64,000 nt of DNA from an uncultured Bacteroidales bacterium (lineage in GTDB: Bacteria; Bacteroidota; Bacteroidia; Bacteroidales; Muribaculaceae): positions 31,037-95,036 of the forward strand of contig CANPDU010000008.1 in NCBI GenBank assembly GCA_947573135.1, written 5' to 3'. Positions 28,196 through 38,003 of this stretch are shown piece by piece; the stretch's first letter is position 1, and each line of letters opens with the position of its first letter. The translations under genes and the position numbers were made by a program. Below the pieces are notes generated by a model. It saw only the letters and a list, made by a program, of their open reading frames with translations, was not told where the DNA came from and did no database searches.

Positions 28196-29199
28196 TATAA
28201 TGATTTCTCCTTATAAATGACATTAAGCACCGTTTTGCCTACCGCATCGAGAGTCTCACGGCTTATATGCTGCATGTCATCATCAAGCGTGTGCCATGTA
28301 GCGGGAAAACTGCCTGTCACATCGCTCATATTCTCTATTATATCCGTCGTAGGTATTCCCGCATCAATCAAAAACATATGATCGTCTACAACTGCCCCGC
28401 CGACCTCATTTACAAAGACATCTTTATAACCGAGTGAATTAGCTTCGCCCCATATTTTAACTGTTGCGCTTCTGGCTCGGTCATGGGATAATTGTTCACG
28501 ATGGAAACGTGCCCCTATGCCTCCGACCATATCAAGCAGAATGCCATACGACGGCCTGTTGACTGAATTGTAAGGCATATGATTTATCCAGTATTGAGTG
28601 CCGAGACACCATGATTCGTCATTACTGATAAAACCGTTGCTGTTACCGTAATCCTCAGCATCGGTAAACAGAATATCTACACCGCAATCCGGAGCCTTCA
28701 GGCCGAGATTTCGTGCTATCTCAAGGATAACGCCCACTCCGCTGCCCCCGTCATTAGCTCCGGGCACCGGCTTTTCACGCTGTTCATCCGATGATTCCAT
28801 ATTTGCCCACGGACGGGTGTCCCAGTGCGCAACTAGAAGCACGCGATTGACTGCAGCGCTGTTATATCTGGCAAAAATGTTTTTTATTGGAAGTTTATCT
28901 CCGTTAAACGCTTCTACGGTCGCATCCTGTTCTATGACAGTATCAGCGCCGAACTGACGCAAACGATCGACAAGATAGCGGCCGCATGCCTGATGAGCCG
29001 CAGTTCCGGGCACTCGCGGGCCGAAAGCAACCTGATCGGCTATATACCGATATGCGCTGTCTCTGTCAAAACACCCCAAGAGTGCTGACGCAACGAGAGA
29101 GTCTCTCTGCGTCTCGGTTTTCCGGGCTGAACTTCCGCAAGAGCATATTATAGGCAGAAACAATAAAGCAGAAGATAATAGGATTGGCAATCTATACAT
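28195..29199 (-). CDS. M28-family lipoprotein (peptidase / glutaminyl cyclase-like)
   Basis: 334 residues from ATG 29199. A longer frame to 29301 exists but overlaps tcdA, while a promoter at 29224-29256 and a lipobox (PIICSC, Cys21) support the shorter start. The zinc ligands fit M28: His125-x-Asp127 in VAHWDTRPW, Asp150 in GANDGGSG, Asp180 in FTDAEDYG. This branch in Bacteroidetes is often annotated as glutaminyl-peptide cyclotransferase-like; peptidase versus cyclase cannot be settled here. It is envelope anchored. Confidence 0.85.
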   Translation of the reverse strand: MYRLPILLSSALLFLPIICSCGSSARKTETQRDSLVASALLGCFDRDSAYRYIADQVAFGPRVPGTAAHQACGRYLVDRLRQFGADTVIEQDATVEAFNGDKLPIKNIFARYNSAAVNRVLLVAHWDTRPWANMESSDEQREKPVPGANDGGSGVGVILEIARNLGLKAPDCGVDILFTDAEDYGNSNGFISNDESWCLGTQYWINHMPYNSVNRPSYGILLDMVGGIGARFHREQLSHDRARSATVKIWGEANSLGYKDVFVNEVGGAVVDDHMFLIDAGIPTTDIIENMSDVTGSFPATWHTLDDDMQHISRETLDAVGKTVLNVIYKEKSL

Positions 29200-29223
29200 A
29201 TTCTTATTTACTGCAAGACGATG

Positions 29224-29257
29224 CAAAGTTACGAAAAAGTTACAAGCTAACAACAAA
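29224..29257 (-). promoter_or_regulatory. Promoter of the M28 lipoprotein and sufE
   Basis: TAACTTTG (29224-29231) on the minus strand is an exact -7 box. TTTG (29254-29257) is 22 bases and TTG (29251-29253) 19 bases upstream. It lies inside the longer frame and so decides the start at 29199. Confidence 0.75.
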
Positions 29258-29293
29258 AACGACACACATATGCCATATTTAAACAAATTTAAC

Positions 29294-30085
29294 TTAATCA
29301 CAACTCCGTTTAACGATTTCCTCTATGACCAGACCGGATAGCGTAAGACCGAAGATTGCCGTTATGTGCATAAGCGACCCGTTTATTCTCGCCTTAACTG
29401 ATGCTGTAAGGCCGGAGGGATCGGCCGAACCTATCTCGCATGACTCATCGCTTTCTCCGAGATTCTCCAGCAATTCATCACTGTAGACACATTGAAATTT
29501 ACGCCGTGGCCAACGCTGCGTTTTTTTGAACCTCTGGCGCAACGCTCTGGCAAGCGGACAACCTTCGACTTTACTGAATTCGGCAACCTTGATGCGTGTC
29601 GGATCGAGTTTTAGCGCAGCTCCCATTGACGAATAAAATTTTGCCCTCGAACGCGTTGCGTTCTCAATAAGAAGCATCTTGTCTTTTAATGAGTCGATCG
29701 CGTCTATGACATAATCATAGCTGTCAAGATCAAATTTTTCGGCTGTCTCGGCTGTATAGACCGCACATCTCGCGTCAATGTCAAGTTGCGGATTGATTGT
29801 CAGGAGATGCGATTTCATTGCGTCTACCTTGATAAGGCCGACGGTTTCGTTGGTCGCCATCAGCTGACGGTTGATGTTACTGACACTCACACGGTCACAA
29901 TCTACAATCGTTATATGGCCTATCCCGCTGCGCACAAGGCTTTCGACGCACCAAGATCCGACGCCGCCTATGCCGAAAACAATTACTCTTGCATCCGCCA
30001 TGTGTGCCATCGCCTTATCGCCCAACAGCCTGCGCGATCTGCTGAATATTTCGTCTCCGTTTACCACCACAGATGCCTGTCGCAC
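29294..30085 (-). CDS. tcdA: tRNA threonylcarbamoyladenosine dehydratase
   Basis: 263-residue E1-like enzyme of the TcdA (CsdL/YgdL) family, which cyclises t6A37 in tRNA with ATP. The nucleotide site GIGGVGSW is at residues 38-45; IVDCDRVSVSNINRQ and YDYVIDAIDSLKDKMLLIE follow the family pattern. A hydrophobic C-terminal segment may attach it to the membrane, as in E. coli. It begins 4 bases after the glycosylphosphotransferase gene. The sulfur carrier SufE is two genes downstream; E. coli tcdA also neighbours a sulfur-transfer pair. Confidence 0.92.
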   Translation of the reverse strand: MRQASVVVNGDEIFSRSRRLLGDKAMAHMADARVIVFGIGGVGSWCVESLVRSGIGHITIVDCDRVSVSNINRQLMATNETVGLIKVDAMKSHLLTINPQLDIDARCAVYTAETAEKFDLDSYDYVIDAIDSLKDKMLLIENATRSRAKFYSSMGAALKLDPTRIKVAEFSKVEGCPLARALRQRFKKTQRWPRRKFQCVYSDELLENLGESDESCEIGSADPSGLTASVKARINGSLMHITAIFGLTLSGLVIEEIVKRSCD

Positions 30086-30089
30086 ATTA

Positions 30090-31490
30090 TTAATACGCGT
30101 TACGCTCGCCCTGGAAAACGTTTAAAACCGTGCGCACTATTATCTTGAGATCAAGCAAAAAAGTCCAGTTCTCAATATACCATACATCGTATTCGACACG
30201 CCGTTCCATTTTCCACAACTTATCGGTAACACCTCTGTAACCGTTGACCTGTGCCCAACCGGTGATACCGGGCTTGACTATATGACGGACCATGTAATGA
30301 TCGATAAGCTTCGAATAATCCTCTGTATGTTTCAGCATATGAGGCCGCGGACCGACTACAGACATATCGCCTTTCCATACATTTATAAACTGTGGCAGTT
30401 CATCGATACTCGAACGCCGCAGAAAATCACCGAGTTTTGTCTTACGTTTGTCGTCTTTGGTTGCCTGACAGGTATCCGCATCTTTATTAACACGCATTGT
30501 ACGGAATTTCAGACAATTGAACGAGCGTCCCTCATAGCCAGTCCTCTTCTGTCGGAAATACACCGGACCCGGCGACGACAATTTTATCGCGATTGCGACG
30601 GGAATATAGACAAGCGGGTAGACAGTCACAAGAAACAGCGACGAAGCGACCACGTCAAACAGACGCTTGCTTGCCGCGTTAAACGGATTTTTTAGCGGAT
30701 TACGCCTTCCGGCCAACACTGTTACAGAGCCGATATTGTGTAGTTCAAAACCGCGTCCCAGAGATGGATCGGCGCTTGGCACCAGAAAAAATTCGGCATG
30801 ATTTTCATCGGCAATCCTGATAACATCTTGCATCGTTCCGCTTTGATCCTCAGGATTGGTATAATATATCTGATCGATATGATTGTCCGTCACGAATTTT
30901 TTGAGAGCTTCGGTATCGCCGACAAACTCATTCTTACGTTTGAATTCCTCACGGCACTCGGTATCAAAGAAGCCTAACATCCTGTACCCGTATCCGGGAT
31001 CGGAGTTCAGTTCTTCGCACAGTCGCTCGGCAGTCCGGTTGGTGCCTACAATGACGGTCCGCGTAAAATTATATCCCCGCCGTCTGAAATACTTGACCAG
31101 ACGCCGAGACAAAAGATTCCACACCGGCAGAGCGAACACCATCATGCCATAATAGATCAGGTATAACGACAGCGGTATCGGTTCTTTGCTCAGAATTTCG
31201 CTCAGCGAGAGGAAAAACAGCGCATGAAGTCCGACATTTATCAGGCTTTCGGCTACGACCCGATCAAGCAATATCGTGCGGTCCCTATGTCTGAACCCTC
31301 GGTTTTTGACAATAACTGCCATATAGCTGATATTGATCAGAACCCACAAGAGTTTGTGTTCATATGCCCCGATCGGTTTCGAAAGCCATAGAGTGAAAGC
31401 GAATACGACATTAAACAACACAAGATCGCTCAGACTGTAGCACAGTCTGAGATACTGACCCCAGCCGGATTGTCGCTTTCCTGCCGACAT
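30090..31490 (-). CDS. Undecaprenyl-phosphate glycosyl-1-phosphate transferase
   Basis: 466 residues of the WcaJ/WbaP type, which starts polysaccharide repeat units on undecaprenyl phosphate. Four or five membrane segments fill the first 130 residues, a Rossmann-like domain follows ([14 protein letters not shown]), then the catalytic bacterial sugar transferase domain: [34 protein letters not shown], and [13 protein letters not shown]. The C-terminal [15 protein letters not shown] is standard. It is a priming enzyme for capsule or exopolysaccharide; the sugar cannot be read. Confidence 0.92.
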   Translation of the reverse strand: MSAGKRQSGWGQYLRLCYSLSDLVLFNVVFAFTLWLSKPIGAYEHKLLWVLINISYMAVIVKNRGFRHRDRTILLDRVVAESLINVGLHALFFLSLSEILSKEPIPLSLYLIYYGMMVFALPVWNLLSRRLVKYFRRRGYNFTRTVIVGTNRTAERLCEELNSDPGYGYRMLGFFDTECREEFKRKNEFVGDTEALKKFVTDNHIDQIYYTNPEDQSGTMQDVIRIADENHAEFFLVPSADPSLGRGFELHNIGSVTVLAGRRNPLKNPFNAASKRLFDVVASSLFLVTVYPLVYIPVAIAIKLSSPGPVYFRQKRTGYEGRSFNCLKFRTMRVNKDADTCQATKDDKRKTKLGDFLRRSSIDELPQFINVWKGDMSVVGPRPHMLKHTEDYSKLIDHYMVRHIVKPGITGWAQVNGYRGVTDKLWKMERRVEYDVWYIENWTFLLDLKIIVRTVLNVFQGERNAY

Positions 31491-31522
31491 AAGTTCTTGC
31501 TATTACGATGTCGCTCCGGGTT

Positions 31523-33421
31523 CTACAGTTTGCCGTCAATAAGTTTGACTTTCTGATCGATCATCTCAAGATCTGCCTTGATGCGTTCGATCTTACGCTG
31601 GAATTCACGCAACATCGAGTCGCCCGTTTTGCTTTTAGACGACAGGAACCCCATATTGTTCTCGTATGTCCGCAATTCGTTGCGCTTAGCGTCGGCAGCA
31701 CGCAGCAGTTTCTCTCGCTCACGGTAGAGCTTGTTGGCGTCACCCTCGATTTCTGCGACCGAAGTCTCAAAACGATTCATTCGGGCACGGCTTTCCCGCA
31801 CATTGAGAGCGTCACGCAGATGATTGACTTTCTCCCTGTACTCTTCATACACTTTATCTTTCTCGCGGAAAGGCACATGACCTATCTGCTGCCACTCGTC
31901 CTGAAGAGCATGCAATGCAGCAAGCGCCTCTTCCCGCGGTTGCTGGAGATCGATTTCCCCCAGACGGACGATCACGTCGCGTTTGGCTTTGAGATTGGCG
32001 TTCTCTGTCTGACGCACACCTGAAGTCGCTTTCTTCTTTTGCTCAAAGAAATGGTCACACGCCGAGAGGAAACGCTGCCAAACGGCGTCGCTGTTTTTCT
32101 TACCTACGGTGCCGATAGCTTTCCACTCTTTCTGCATCGCGACAAACTCTTCTGTTGCCTTGCGCCAGTCGGTGCTGTCCTTAAGAGCCTCGGCTCGCTC
32201 GGCAAGTGCTGTTTTTGCTGCAAAATTCTTGGCATGCTCGTCACGCGTGTTTGCAAAGAATTCGGCTTTGGCGGCAAAGAACTTGTCACATACCTCACGG
32301 AAACGCGCAAAAAGCTGATTGTTCATCTTGCGCGACGCAAAACCGAGTTTTTTCCAGTCAGCCTGTGCCTCGATTATTGTCTTGGTCATTGCATCCCACG
32401 CACTGAACGATTTGAGTGCCGAATAATCCAACGCTTCAACACGCTCGCATATTGCGACTTTGCCGGCTTCGTTTTCAGCCTCACGGGCTTTCCGCGCCTC
32501 AAAAAACGCCTGATAGCGTTTGTTTATTTCTGCCGATGCCGACTTGAACTTGTCCCAGATCTCTTCTCTTATTTCCTTTGCCACAGGGCCGATCTGACGC
32601 CATTTGTTATGCAACTCCTGCAGGCGGCGGTATGCAGTGATCACATCTTCCTCCGATGCGAGAGCTTCAGCTTCGTTGAGCAATAGCTGCTTGCTGTCAA
32701 GATTTTTCTTAAAATCATAATCTCGCAGTTCTTTATTGATCTTCAGATTGTCGGAATAACGCTCGCGGGCATCCTGAAAGCGCTTCCACACATTCGTTTC
32801 TTCCGTCGCCGCTACTTCTCCGATCGAATTGAACTCATCCTGAAGTTCTCTGTAACGTGAAAAAGTACGGTTAACATTGTCTGTATCCTCGGCAAGAGCT
32901 ATGATACTTTCGATTATTTCATTCTTTCTTCTGAGATTCTCGGCTTTCACAGCTTCCTGTTCGGCGGCATAGCTCGCCTTGCGTTCTCTGGCGGTATTTA
33001 GAAGCGAAAGTATCTCCGTGCCGATTTCATCCGCTTCTTCTACAAAACTGTCGGCGTCGTTGCCCTCTTCCTCCCATCTCGCACGGGCGAGATCTGTTTC
33101 ATTTTTATGTAGTGTGACATACTGTTGGCGCAGACGACGCAATTCGTCGCCCGACACCTCGGCCGGATCTTTTTCTGCAAGTTCGCGGACTCGGGCAAGA
33201 AGTCCGTCTTTTGAAATTACATTATCGGTTGAAGACTGTTCTTCAATGCCTTCGGTCATTTCAGACTCAGCGGCTGATTCCGGATCTGACGGAAGATTGT
33301 CTGCTGGGTCTGTTGTTTCAATCTCGGCGTTTGCGATGGCGCCTTCGTGAGGCGTCTGTTTCAAGGTCTGTTCCTCTGCTGATGAGCATGCAGCGGAAGG
33401 GTCACACATTTCCATATTCAT
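31523..33421 (-). CDS. DUF349 repeat protein
   Basis: 632-residue, highly charged, mostly alpha-helical protein. After an acidic low-complexity first 70 residues it holds several copies of the DUF349 unit, each with a W near a KxIG-type turn (for example LHNKWRQIGPVAKE, MQKEWKAIGTVGKK, LQDEWQQIGHVPFR). A coiled-coil tail ends the protein. Members are common in Bacteroidetes; function is unknown to me. No signal peptide, so cytosolic. It lies 32 bases before the glycosylphosphotransferase. Confidence 0.9.
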   Translation of the reverse strand: MNMEMCDPSAACSSAEEQTLKQTPHEGAIANAEIETTDPADNLPSDPESAAESEMTEGIEEQSSTDNVISKDGLLARVRELAEKDPAEVSGDELRRLRQQYVTLHKNETDLARARWEEEGNDADSFVEEADEIGTEILSLLNTARERKASYAAEQEAVKAENLRRKNEIIESIIALAEDTDNVNRTFSRYRELQDEFNSIGEVAATEETNVWKRFQDARERYSDNLKINKELRDYDFKKNLDSKQLLLNEAEALASEEDVITAYRRLQELHNKWRQIGPVAKEIREEIWDKFKSASAEINKRYQAFFEARKAREAENEAGKVAICERVEALDYSALKSFSAWDAMTKTIIEAQADWKKLGFASRKMNNQLFARFREVCDKFFAAKAEFFANTRDEHAKNFAAKTALAERAEALKDSTDWRKATEEFVAMQKEWKAIGTVGKKNSDAVWQRFLSACDHFFEQKKKATSGVRQTENANLKAKRDVIVRLGEIDLQQPREEALAALHALQDEWQQIGHVPFREKDKVYEEYREKVNHLRDALNVRESRARMNRFETSVAEIEGDANKLYREREKLLRAADAKRNELRTYENNMGFLSSKSKTGDSMLREFQRKIERIKADLEMIDQKVKLIDGKL

Positions 33422-33464
33422 AAATATTAGTTATTTATCTGACGGCAATAAACCATCTAAGCGC

Positions 33465-33472
33465 CAAATTTA
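33465..33472 (-). promoter_or_regulatory. Promoter -7 box of the DUF349 gene
   Basis: TAAATTTG on the minus strand matches TAnnTTTG, 43 bases before the start. No clear -33 TTTG. Confidence 0.5.
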
Positions 33473-33504
33473 ATAAAAAACTTTCACACTTGTAACCTTA
33501 TTAG

Positions 33505-33512
33505 TATTTTTG
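33505..33512 (+). promoter_or_regulatory. Promoter -7 box of the iron alcohol dehydrogenase gene
   Basis: TATTTTTG matches the -7 box, giving a leader of about 80 bases. A partial TTTC lies 19 bases upstream. Confidence 0.5.
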
Positions 33513-33598
33513 TTCGATTTTTTTGAACCGGAAAGCCGAACCATCATCCGTCTGACTCGGTTAATAATTCAGTAAGACAGATAAAAAGCATTCATCAT

Positions 33599-34792
33599 AT
33601 GGATAATTTTACATTCTACAGCCCCACACTTTACGAATTCGGACGTGGAGCCGAAGAAAAAACCGGCATGCTGACCTTCCTTATGGGAGTCAACAAAGTA
33701 ATGATCGTTTTTGGCAAAAAATACGTCAAAGCCAACGGTCTGCTTGACCGTCTCGAAAATTCTCTCGCCACAATAGGCATCGAATTCATCGAGTTCGGAG
33801 GCATCGAAGCCAATCCGACAGATGACAAAGTATATGAGGCCATACGCATCGCACGCGAAAAGCATATCGACGGACTGCTTGCTGTCGGAGGCGGATCGGT
33901 CATCGACACAGCAAAGGCGGTCGCTGCTGGTGTTCCGTATGACGGCGATTTCTGGGACTTTTTTTCCGGACGATCCGTCGTGAAAAATGCCTTACCCGTA
34001 GGAGTGATACTGACCATCCCCGGTGCGGGAAGCGAAGGTTCGGGCAACGCCGTGATAACCAGACGGGAGACGCTCCAGAAAATCAGTCTGCGCACCGACA
34101 GCATTCTCAAGCCCCGTTTTGCAGTTGTAAATCCCGAGATGACTTTTACGCTCTCGGCATATCAGACTGCCTGCGGCATCGTTGACATGATGTCTCACAT
34201 TATGGAGCGCTATTTCTCCCCCACAAGCCGGGTCGAAGTCTCTGACCGTCTGGCCGAAGGCCTCCTGCTCGCCCTCATCAACGAAGCGCCCAAAGCCCTT
34301 GCCGACCCTACTGACTATCAGGCGCGCGCCAATATCGAATGGGCCGCGACACTCGCCCACAACGGTCTGATCGGATGCGGAAGGCGCGAAGACTGGGTCT
34401 CTCACTTCATGGAACATGAAATCAGCGCTGTATATGGCGTCACTCACGGAGCCGGTCTCGCAGTGGTCATCCCTGCATGGATGGCATTCATGGCTCACCA
34501 CAAGCCCTCGAAAGTTGCTCAGCTCGGACGGCGCGTGTTCGGTGTTGATGCACCCGACGACCGCTCGGCGGCAATCGAAGCCGTGGCCTCGCTGCGCGCA
34601 TTCTTCAGTGCCGTACTCCGCATGCCTCTGACGTTCAAGGCTCTCGGCATAGCCGAACCCGATATCGACATGCTCGTCCGCAAACTTCATGAAGACAAAG
34701 GCGAGACCATCGGCGGATACTATCGCCTGACTGCCGCTGATACCCGTCAGATCTATGAGCTTATGCTCACCGATCCCGCCTCAGACAAGTGA
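33599..34792 (+). CDS. Iron-containing alcohol dehydrogenase (BDH/YqhD type)
   Basis: 397 residues of the group III alcohol dehydrogenase fold. GGGSVIDTAKAVAAG (97-111) binds NAD(P), and metal ligands fit the DMMSHIMERYF and THGAGLAVV regions. The start MDNFTFYSPTLYEFG matches butanol dehydrogenase-like and YqhD-like enzymes, which reduce aldehydes with NAD(P)H. The substrate is not set by sequence. It ends convergently, overlapping the DUF2851 gene by 12 bases. Confidence 0.93.
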   Translation: MDNFTFYSPTLYEFGRGAEEKTGMLTFLMGVNKVMIVFGKKYVKANGLLDRLENSLATIGIEFIEFGGIEANPTDDKVYEAIRIAREKHIDGLLAVGGGSVIDTAKAVAAGVPYDGDFWDFFSGRSVVKNALPVGVILTIPGAGSEGSGNAVITRRETLQKISLRTDSILKPRFAVVNPEMTFTLSAYQTACGIVDMMSHIMERYFSPTSRVEVSDRLAEGLLLALINEAPKALADPTDYQARANIEWAATLAHNGLIGCGRREDWVSHFMEHEISAVYGVTHGAGLAVVIPAWMAFMAHHKPSKVAQLGRRVFGVDAPDDRSAAIEAVASLRAFFSAVLRMPLTFKALGIAEPDIDMLVRKLHEDKGETIGGYYRLTAADTRQIYELMLTDPASDK

Positions 34793-36073
34793 GGCTGTCC
34801 GGCGCGCTTTAGCCGACAGTATTCTGTGGCCTAGACGGCAGTAAAGACACTTGCGCTGTTCGCAGTAATTGCGTCTCAGTTGTATAAGAGCCTGCGACGT
34901 AAAAGCGTTATCGCACTCTATTCCTGCCGCCGTAAACATTTTTATTATCGTATTTTCCTCTGCCTTGAGACTGTGTAGCAGACCGACGGCAGCTTCCATT
35001 CTGTCTTTGTCGTCAAGAGTCATTCCGTAGGCATACAGCATCGGCGCGACAACATTGATTATCAGCACTGTTATCGACGACTGACTCAGTGCTTTCACTG
35101 TGCCCGACGTCTCCGATGTGAAATTATAACGGCGCGACCAGTAGCCCGTCAGTTCTAACTCGAACAATCGTCTCGCGTCTGCTTCATTCCTTACGTTGAA
35201 TATATCGGCTGCAATGCCGAAGCCGCGACATATCAGCGCAGCCAGCGTCGCGAGGCGTCGATGAGGGAAATTCTGCGGCCTCATCCTCGCCATTTTCCAG
35301 CCGGGCGACACCGGACGCCGTAGACCGAACTTCCCTGTCATAAACGAGAACTCCTGCTGCATACGCCCGACATAATATGATTTATCAGGCGGATTGTCAA
35401 GAAAACCGGCCTGACCGAAAAGCGTACCTTCGACGGTCTCATACGAATCCCGATGTTTCATCAGACAGTGAAGCGGCGTGGCGAGCGCCAGCCGCTCGAA
35501 CGCATCCGCATTAATCCCGAAACCAAGCCCGCGCGCAAGCGTTACATACAGCACTTCCGTCCAGTTTCCGTCAAGACGCTTGTATAGTTCGCGTATATGA
35601 TCTACTTTCTGATACAGTCGTTCATAGGCCAGACTCGAAAGCCAGTCTGTCACATAAAGTCTCGGCAGACTGCCGAGCTCCGACCTGCATGCCGGTTCGT
35701 CGCTATTATTCACAAGTCTGTCATAACTCACGCTGAAATCCGGCGCGCACGGCATAACAATCTGAGCCATTTCGCTTCCGTCGGCTCGTCTGACCCTCAT
35801 ATCGTCTGTGCCGACAACGTGCAGTATCACCGAATCATAAGCCGCATCATTCTGATGTCCGTGACGGTTCCAGTCCGATGCCCTGACATGGATCTCAACG
35901 TTTCCGCACCACAATTCGCCTCCGATCTGAAGTTTGGCATTGAAGAAATCGGGTCCGGCGTTGTTGTTATGGAGACCGGGGTCTATGACCTGCACCCGGC
36001 GGCCGTCGACGGTCGTCATATCGCTCTGCAGCCACAGTTTGTGCTGCCATACATAGTGCATCAGTTTCTCCAT
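34781..36073 (-). CDS. DUF2851 family protein
   Basis: 430 residues from ATG 36073 (MEKLMHYVWQHKLW). An in-frame TTG nine bases earlier is unlikely because family members begin at this point. The block VIDPGLHNNNAGPDFFNAKL, then WCGNVEIHVRASDWNRHGH, is the family signature; the HxxN and acidic residues suggest a nuclease-like fold but this is inference. The C-terminus has CxxR...CxxC-like cysteines (RRNYCEQRKCLYCRLGH) that may bind metal. The promoter at 36080-36111 would start the transcript almost at the ATG. Confidence 0.88.
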   Translation of the reverse strand: MEKLMHYVWQHKLWLQSDMTTVDGRRVQVIDPGLHNNNAGPDFFNAKLQIGGELWCGNVEIHVRASDWNRHGHQNDAAYDSVILHVVGTDDMRVRRADGSEMAQIVMPCAPDFSVSYDRLVNNSDEPACRSELGSLPRLYVTDWLSSLAYERLYQKVDHIRELYKRLDGNWTEVLYVTLARGLGFGINADAFERLALATPLHCLMKHRDSYETVEGTLFGQAGFLDNPPDKSYYVGRMQQEFSFMTGKFGLRRPVSPGWKMARMRPQNFPHRRLATLAALICRGFGIAADIFNVRNEADARRLFELELTGYWSRRYNFTSETSGTVKALSQSSITVLIINVVAPMLYAYGMTLDDKDRMEAAVGLLHSLKAEENTIIKMFTAAGIECDNAFTSQALIQLRRNYCEQRKCLYCRLGHRILSAKARRTASLV

Positions 36074-36079
36074 CACCGT

Positions 36080-36111
36080 CAAAAGTAATTAAAATCGTCG
36101 GTTACAGCAAA
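36080..36111 (-). promoter_or_regulatory. Promoter of the DUF2851 gene
   Basis: TTTG (36108-36111), 20 bases, TACTTTTG (36080-36087) on the minus strand. The predicted start site falls at or next to the ATG at 36073, suggesting a leaderless or nearly leaderless transcript. Confidence 0.7.
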
Positions 36112-36130
36112 AGTTTTGTCGGGAATTTGC

Positions 36131-36138
36131 TAATTTTG
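36131..36138 (+). promoter_or_regulatory. Promoter -7 box of the Kdo-kinase-like gene
   Basis: TAATTTTG ends 8 bases before the ATG at 36147. The expected start site is only 2-5 bases upstream of the start codon. The -33 position lacks TTTG. Confidence 0.55.
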
Positions 36139-36146
36139 CCGTTGTT

Positions 36147-36908
36147 ATGAAGACGCGACTGAAAATCAACCCTGCCTATAACTGTCTTGACGAGTGGCTG
36201 CGCTCTTTACCCGAGTTTTTCGAATCTTCGGGCACCACAATCTTCCGCGGACGCAATGAGATCAGGCGCATCTCTGCGCCCGACGGCACTGACCTCGTCG
36301 TCAAGCGTTTCGGTCATCTCCCTCTCTTCCGGCGCCTGATCTATTCAACTGTCGCTTCATCTAAAGCCCGGCGGGCTTTCAACTTCGGCAACCGTTTTCT
36401 TGAGCTCGGGTTCAATACTCCCGAACCCGTGGCATGCATCGAGATTTATAAGCGTGGCATCCTTGCCGACGCATATTTTGTCTCGCGTTACACTTCATTC
36501 ACTCCCCTTTTCGAGCCGCTCGTTAGCGTCGACCGTTTCGACTCGGCTCTCGCCGACGACGTTGCCCGTCTGATGGCCGATCTTCATGAACGCGGTGCCG
36601 TCCACGGTGACCCCAATCTCAACAACATCCTTTATCAGCGCCAGCCCGACGGCTCGGTTGCTCTGTCTCTCATCGACACCAACCGCTCGCATTTCGGCCG
36701 TATCTCCAAGCGTCGCTGTCTTAAAAATCTCATGCGCGTCACCCATCGGCGCGACCTGATGCGTCACATCGCCGGACGCTATGCCGTCCTCCGCGGACTC
36801 GATCCTGTCGCTACTGTCGACCGCATTTTCTCCATGCTTGCCCGCTTCGAGCGCAACCGCACCATCCGCCACCGCCTCAAATCACTTCTGTCCCGCAAGA
36901 AAAGATAA
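36147..36908 (+). CDS. Lipopolysaccharide kinase-like protein (Kdo/WaaP family)
   Basis: 253 residues with a protein-kinase-like fold. A likely ATP-binding lysine is Lys53 in DLVVKRFG, the catalytic loop is HGDPNLNN at 153-160, and the DFG-equivalent is IDTNR near 176-180. Such proteins phosphorylate Kdo or heptose in lipid A core. The C-terminus is strongly basic, compatible with membrane contact. It lies alone on the plus strand beside the galactofuranose cluster, so a role in surface polysaccharide or LPS is likely. Confidence 0.85.
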   Translation: MKTRLKINPAYNCLDEWLRSLPEFFESSGTTIFRGRNEIRRISAPDGTDLVVKRFGHLPLFRRLIYSTVASSKARRAFNFGNRFLELGFNTPEPVACIEIYKRGILADAYFVSRYTSFTPLFEPLVSVDRFDSALADDVARLMADLHERGAVHGDPNLNNILYQRQPDGSVALSLIDTNRSHFGRISKRRCLKNLMRVTHRRDLMRHIAGRYAVLRGLDPVATVDRIFSMLARFERNRTIRHRLKSLLSRKKR

Positions 36909-36965
36909 TCCCTGCGGCATAAGTGCAAAAATACCGAACGACACATTCAAGCCTATCATAACTCA

Positions 36966-37997
36966 TTAATTTTCTGAGTCAATCATATTTTCGGCCGATG
37001 TCAGAGCCTCGCTGATAAATTCGCCCTTCGACAGTTTCTCCGCCACAGCGGCGGCATTTGCCCGCATCGCTTCATAACGTTCAGGACTGACCGAAGCAAG
37101 CACATCGCCTAATCCGCGCAGTGTCGGCACACATATACCTACATCGAGACGCCGCACGATGTCGGCCAGTGCCGCCTGATCCCATATTATCACAGGCAGA
37201 CCGGCACGGAGATAGAGCGACGTTTTGTGGGGTGCATTATATCTCAGATACTCGCCCAGCGCACCGGCTCCCTCGTCGAGCGAACTCCCGTACCATACCA
37301 CTCCGTAATCTCCTTCCGCTTTGGCAATCAGCGTGTCTGAATCAACATAGCCCATCGCCTGAATATTTTGTGCCGCCTGCGTCTCATCCACTCCCCCGCC
37401 GTAAAGCACTATGTCGACATCCGGCTCGGTACGGGCAAGCTCATAGATCCATCCGTTGTCCGACGGCGAGCAGTTGCCGGCAAACATCACTCTCCGGCGT
37501 TGACCGTCCGAAGCATGTTCTTTTTTTGCGGTGCTCTCTGACAGATAGTCAAACAATCCTAGTACTACCGTTTTCGTTGTCAGCCCGTGGGCAACAAGCC
37601 ATTCGCGCATTGCCTCGGAGTGCACCACGACGACCGCCGACCGGTTGAGGCGCGCTATTTCTTCGTCGACTGTCAGTTTCTTGCGTCGGAAACTACCCAG
37701 ATCATGGATGACAGTCACTACCTTTGCTCCGCGTTTCACCGCCTTGTCTACCACAAAGTCATAATATTTTTTCAACGGATACTGCACCACAAGTAAATCG
37801 CCCCGATGCAGGCGCATCACTCCGAGCATCTCGCTCGCGAGTGTGACAAAATAAGCCTTCACGGCGTTTTTGCTCCGGTTCTGTTTCAGTCCGAGATTAC
37901 GGTAGCCGGTCGCCGACATTATCGTTTCTATATCAGTTTTGGCCTTGTCTCCGGCACTCTGGGTATGTCGGTAATTCTTTGAAATGTAGCACTTCAT
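36966..37997 (-). CDS. Glycosyltransferase, probably galactofuranosyltransferase
   Basis: 343 residues with a GT-B-like fold. LLVVQYPLKKYYDFV and VVTVIHDLGSFRR lie in the acceptor half; VMFAGNCSPSDNGWIYEL, VWYGSSLDEGAG and YNAPHKTSLYLRAGLPVIIW lie in the donor half. This pattern resembles bacterial beta-1,6-galactofuranosyltransferases (WbbI-like). The gene follows UDP-galactopyranose mutase by 6 bases, which supplies UDP-galactofuranose, so the assignment is supported by context. No signal peptide; it acts at the inner membrane face. Confidence 0.8.
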   Translation of the reverse strand: MKCYISKNYRHTQSAGDKAKTDIETIMSATGYRNLGLKQNRSKNAVKAYFVTLASEMLGVMRLHRGDLLVVQYPLKKYYDFVVDKAVKRGAKVVTVIHDLGSFRRKKLTVDEEIARLNRSAVVVVHSEAMREWLVAHGLTTKTVVLGLFDYLSESTAKKEHASDGQRRRVMFAGNCSPSDNGWIYELARTEPDVDIVLYGGGVDETQAAQNIQAMGYVDSDTLIAKAEGDYGVVWYGSSLDEGAGALGEYLRYNAPHKTSLYLRAGLPVIIWDQAALADIVRRLDVGICVPTLRGLGDVLASVSPERYEAMRANAAAVAEKLSKGEFISEALTSAENMIDSEN

Positions 37998-38003
37998 TTT
38001 TAA

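Noticed and set aside
29200..29301. Longer N-terminus for the M28 lipoprotein
   Set aside because: It would contain a promoter, overlap tcdA and place the lipobox deep in the protein.
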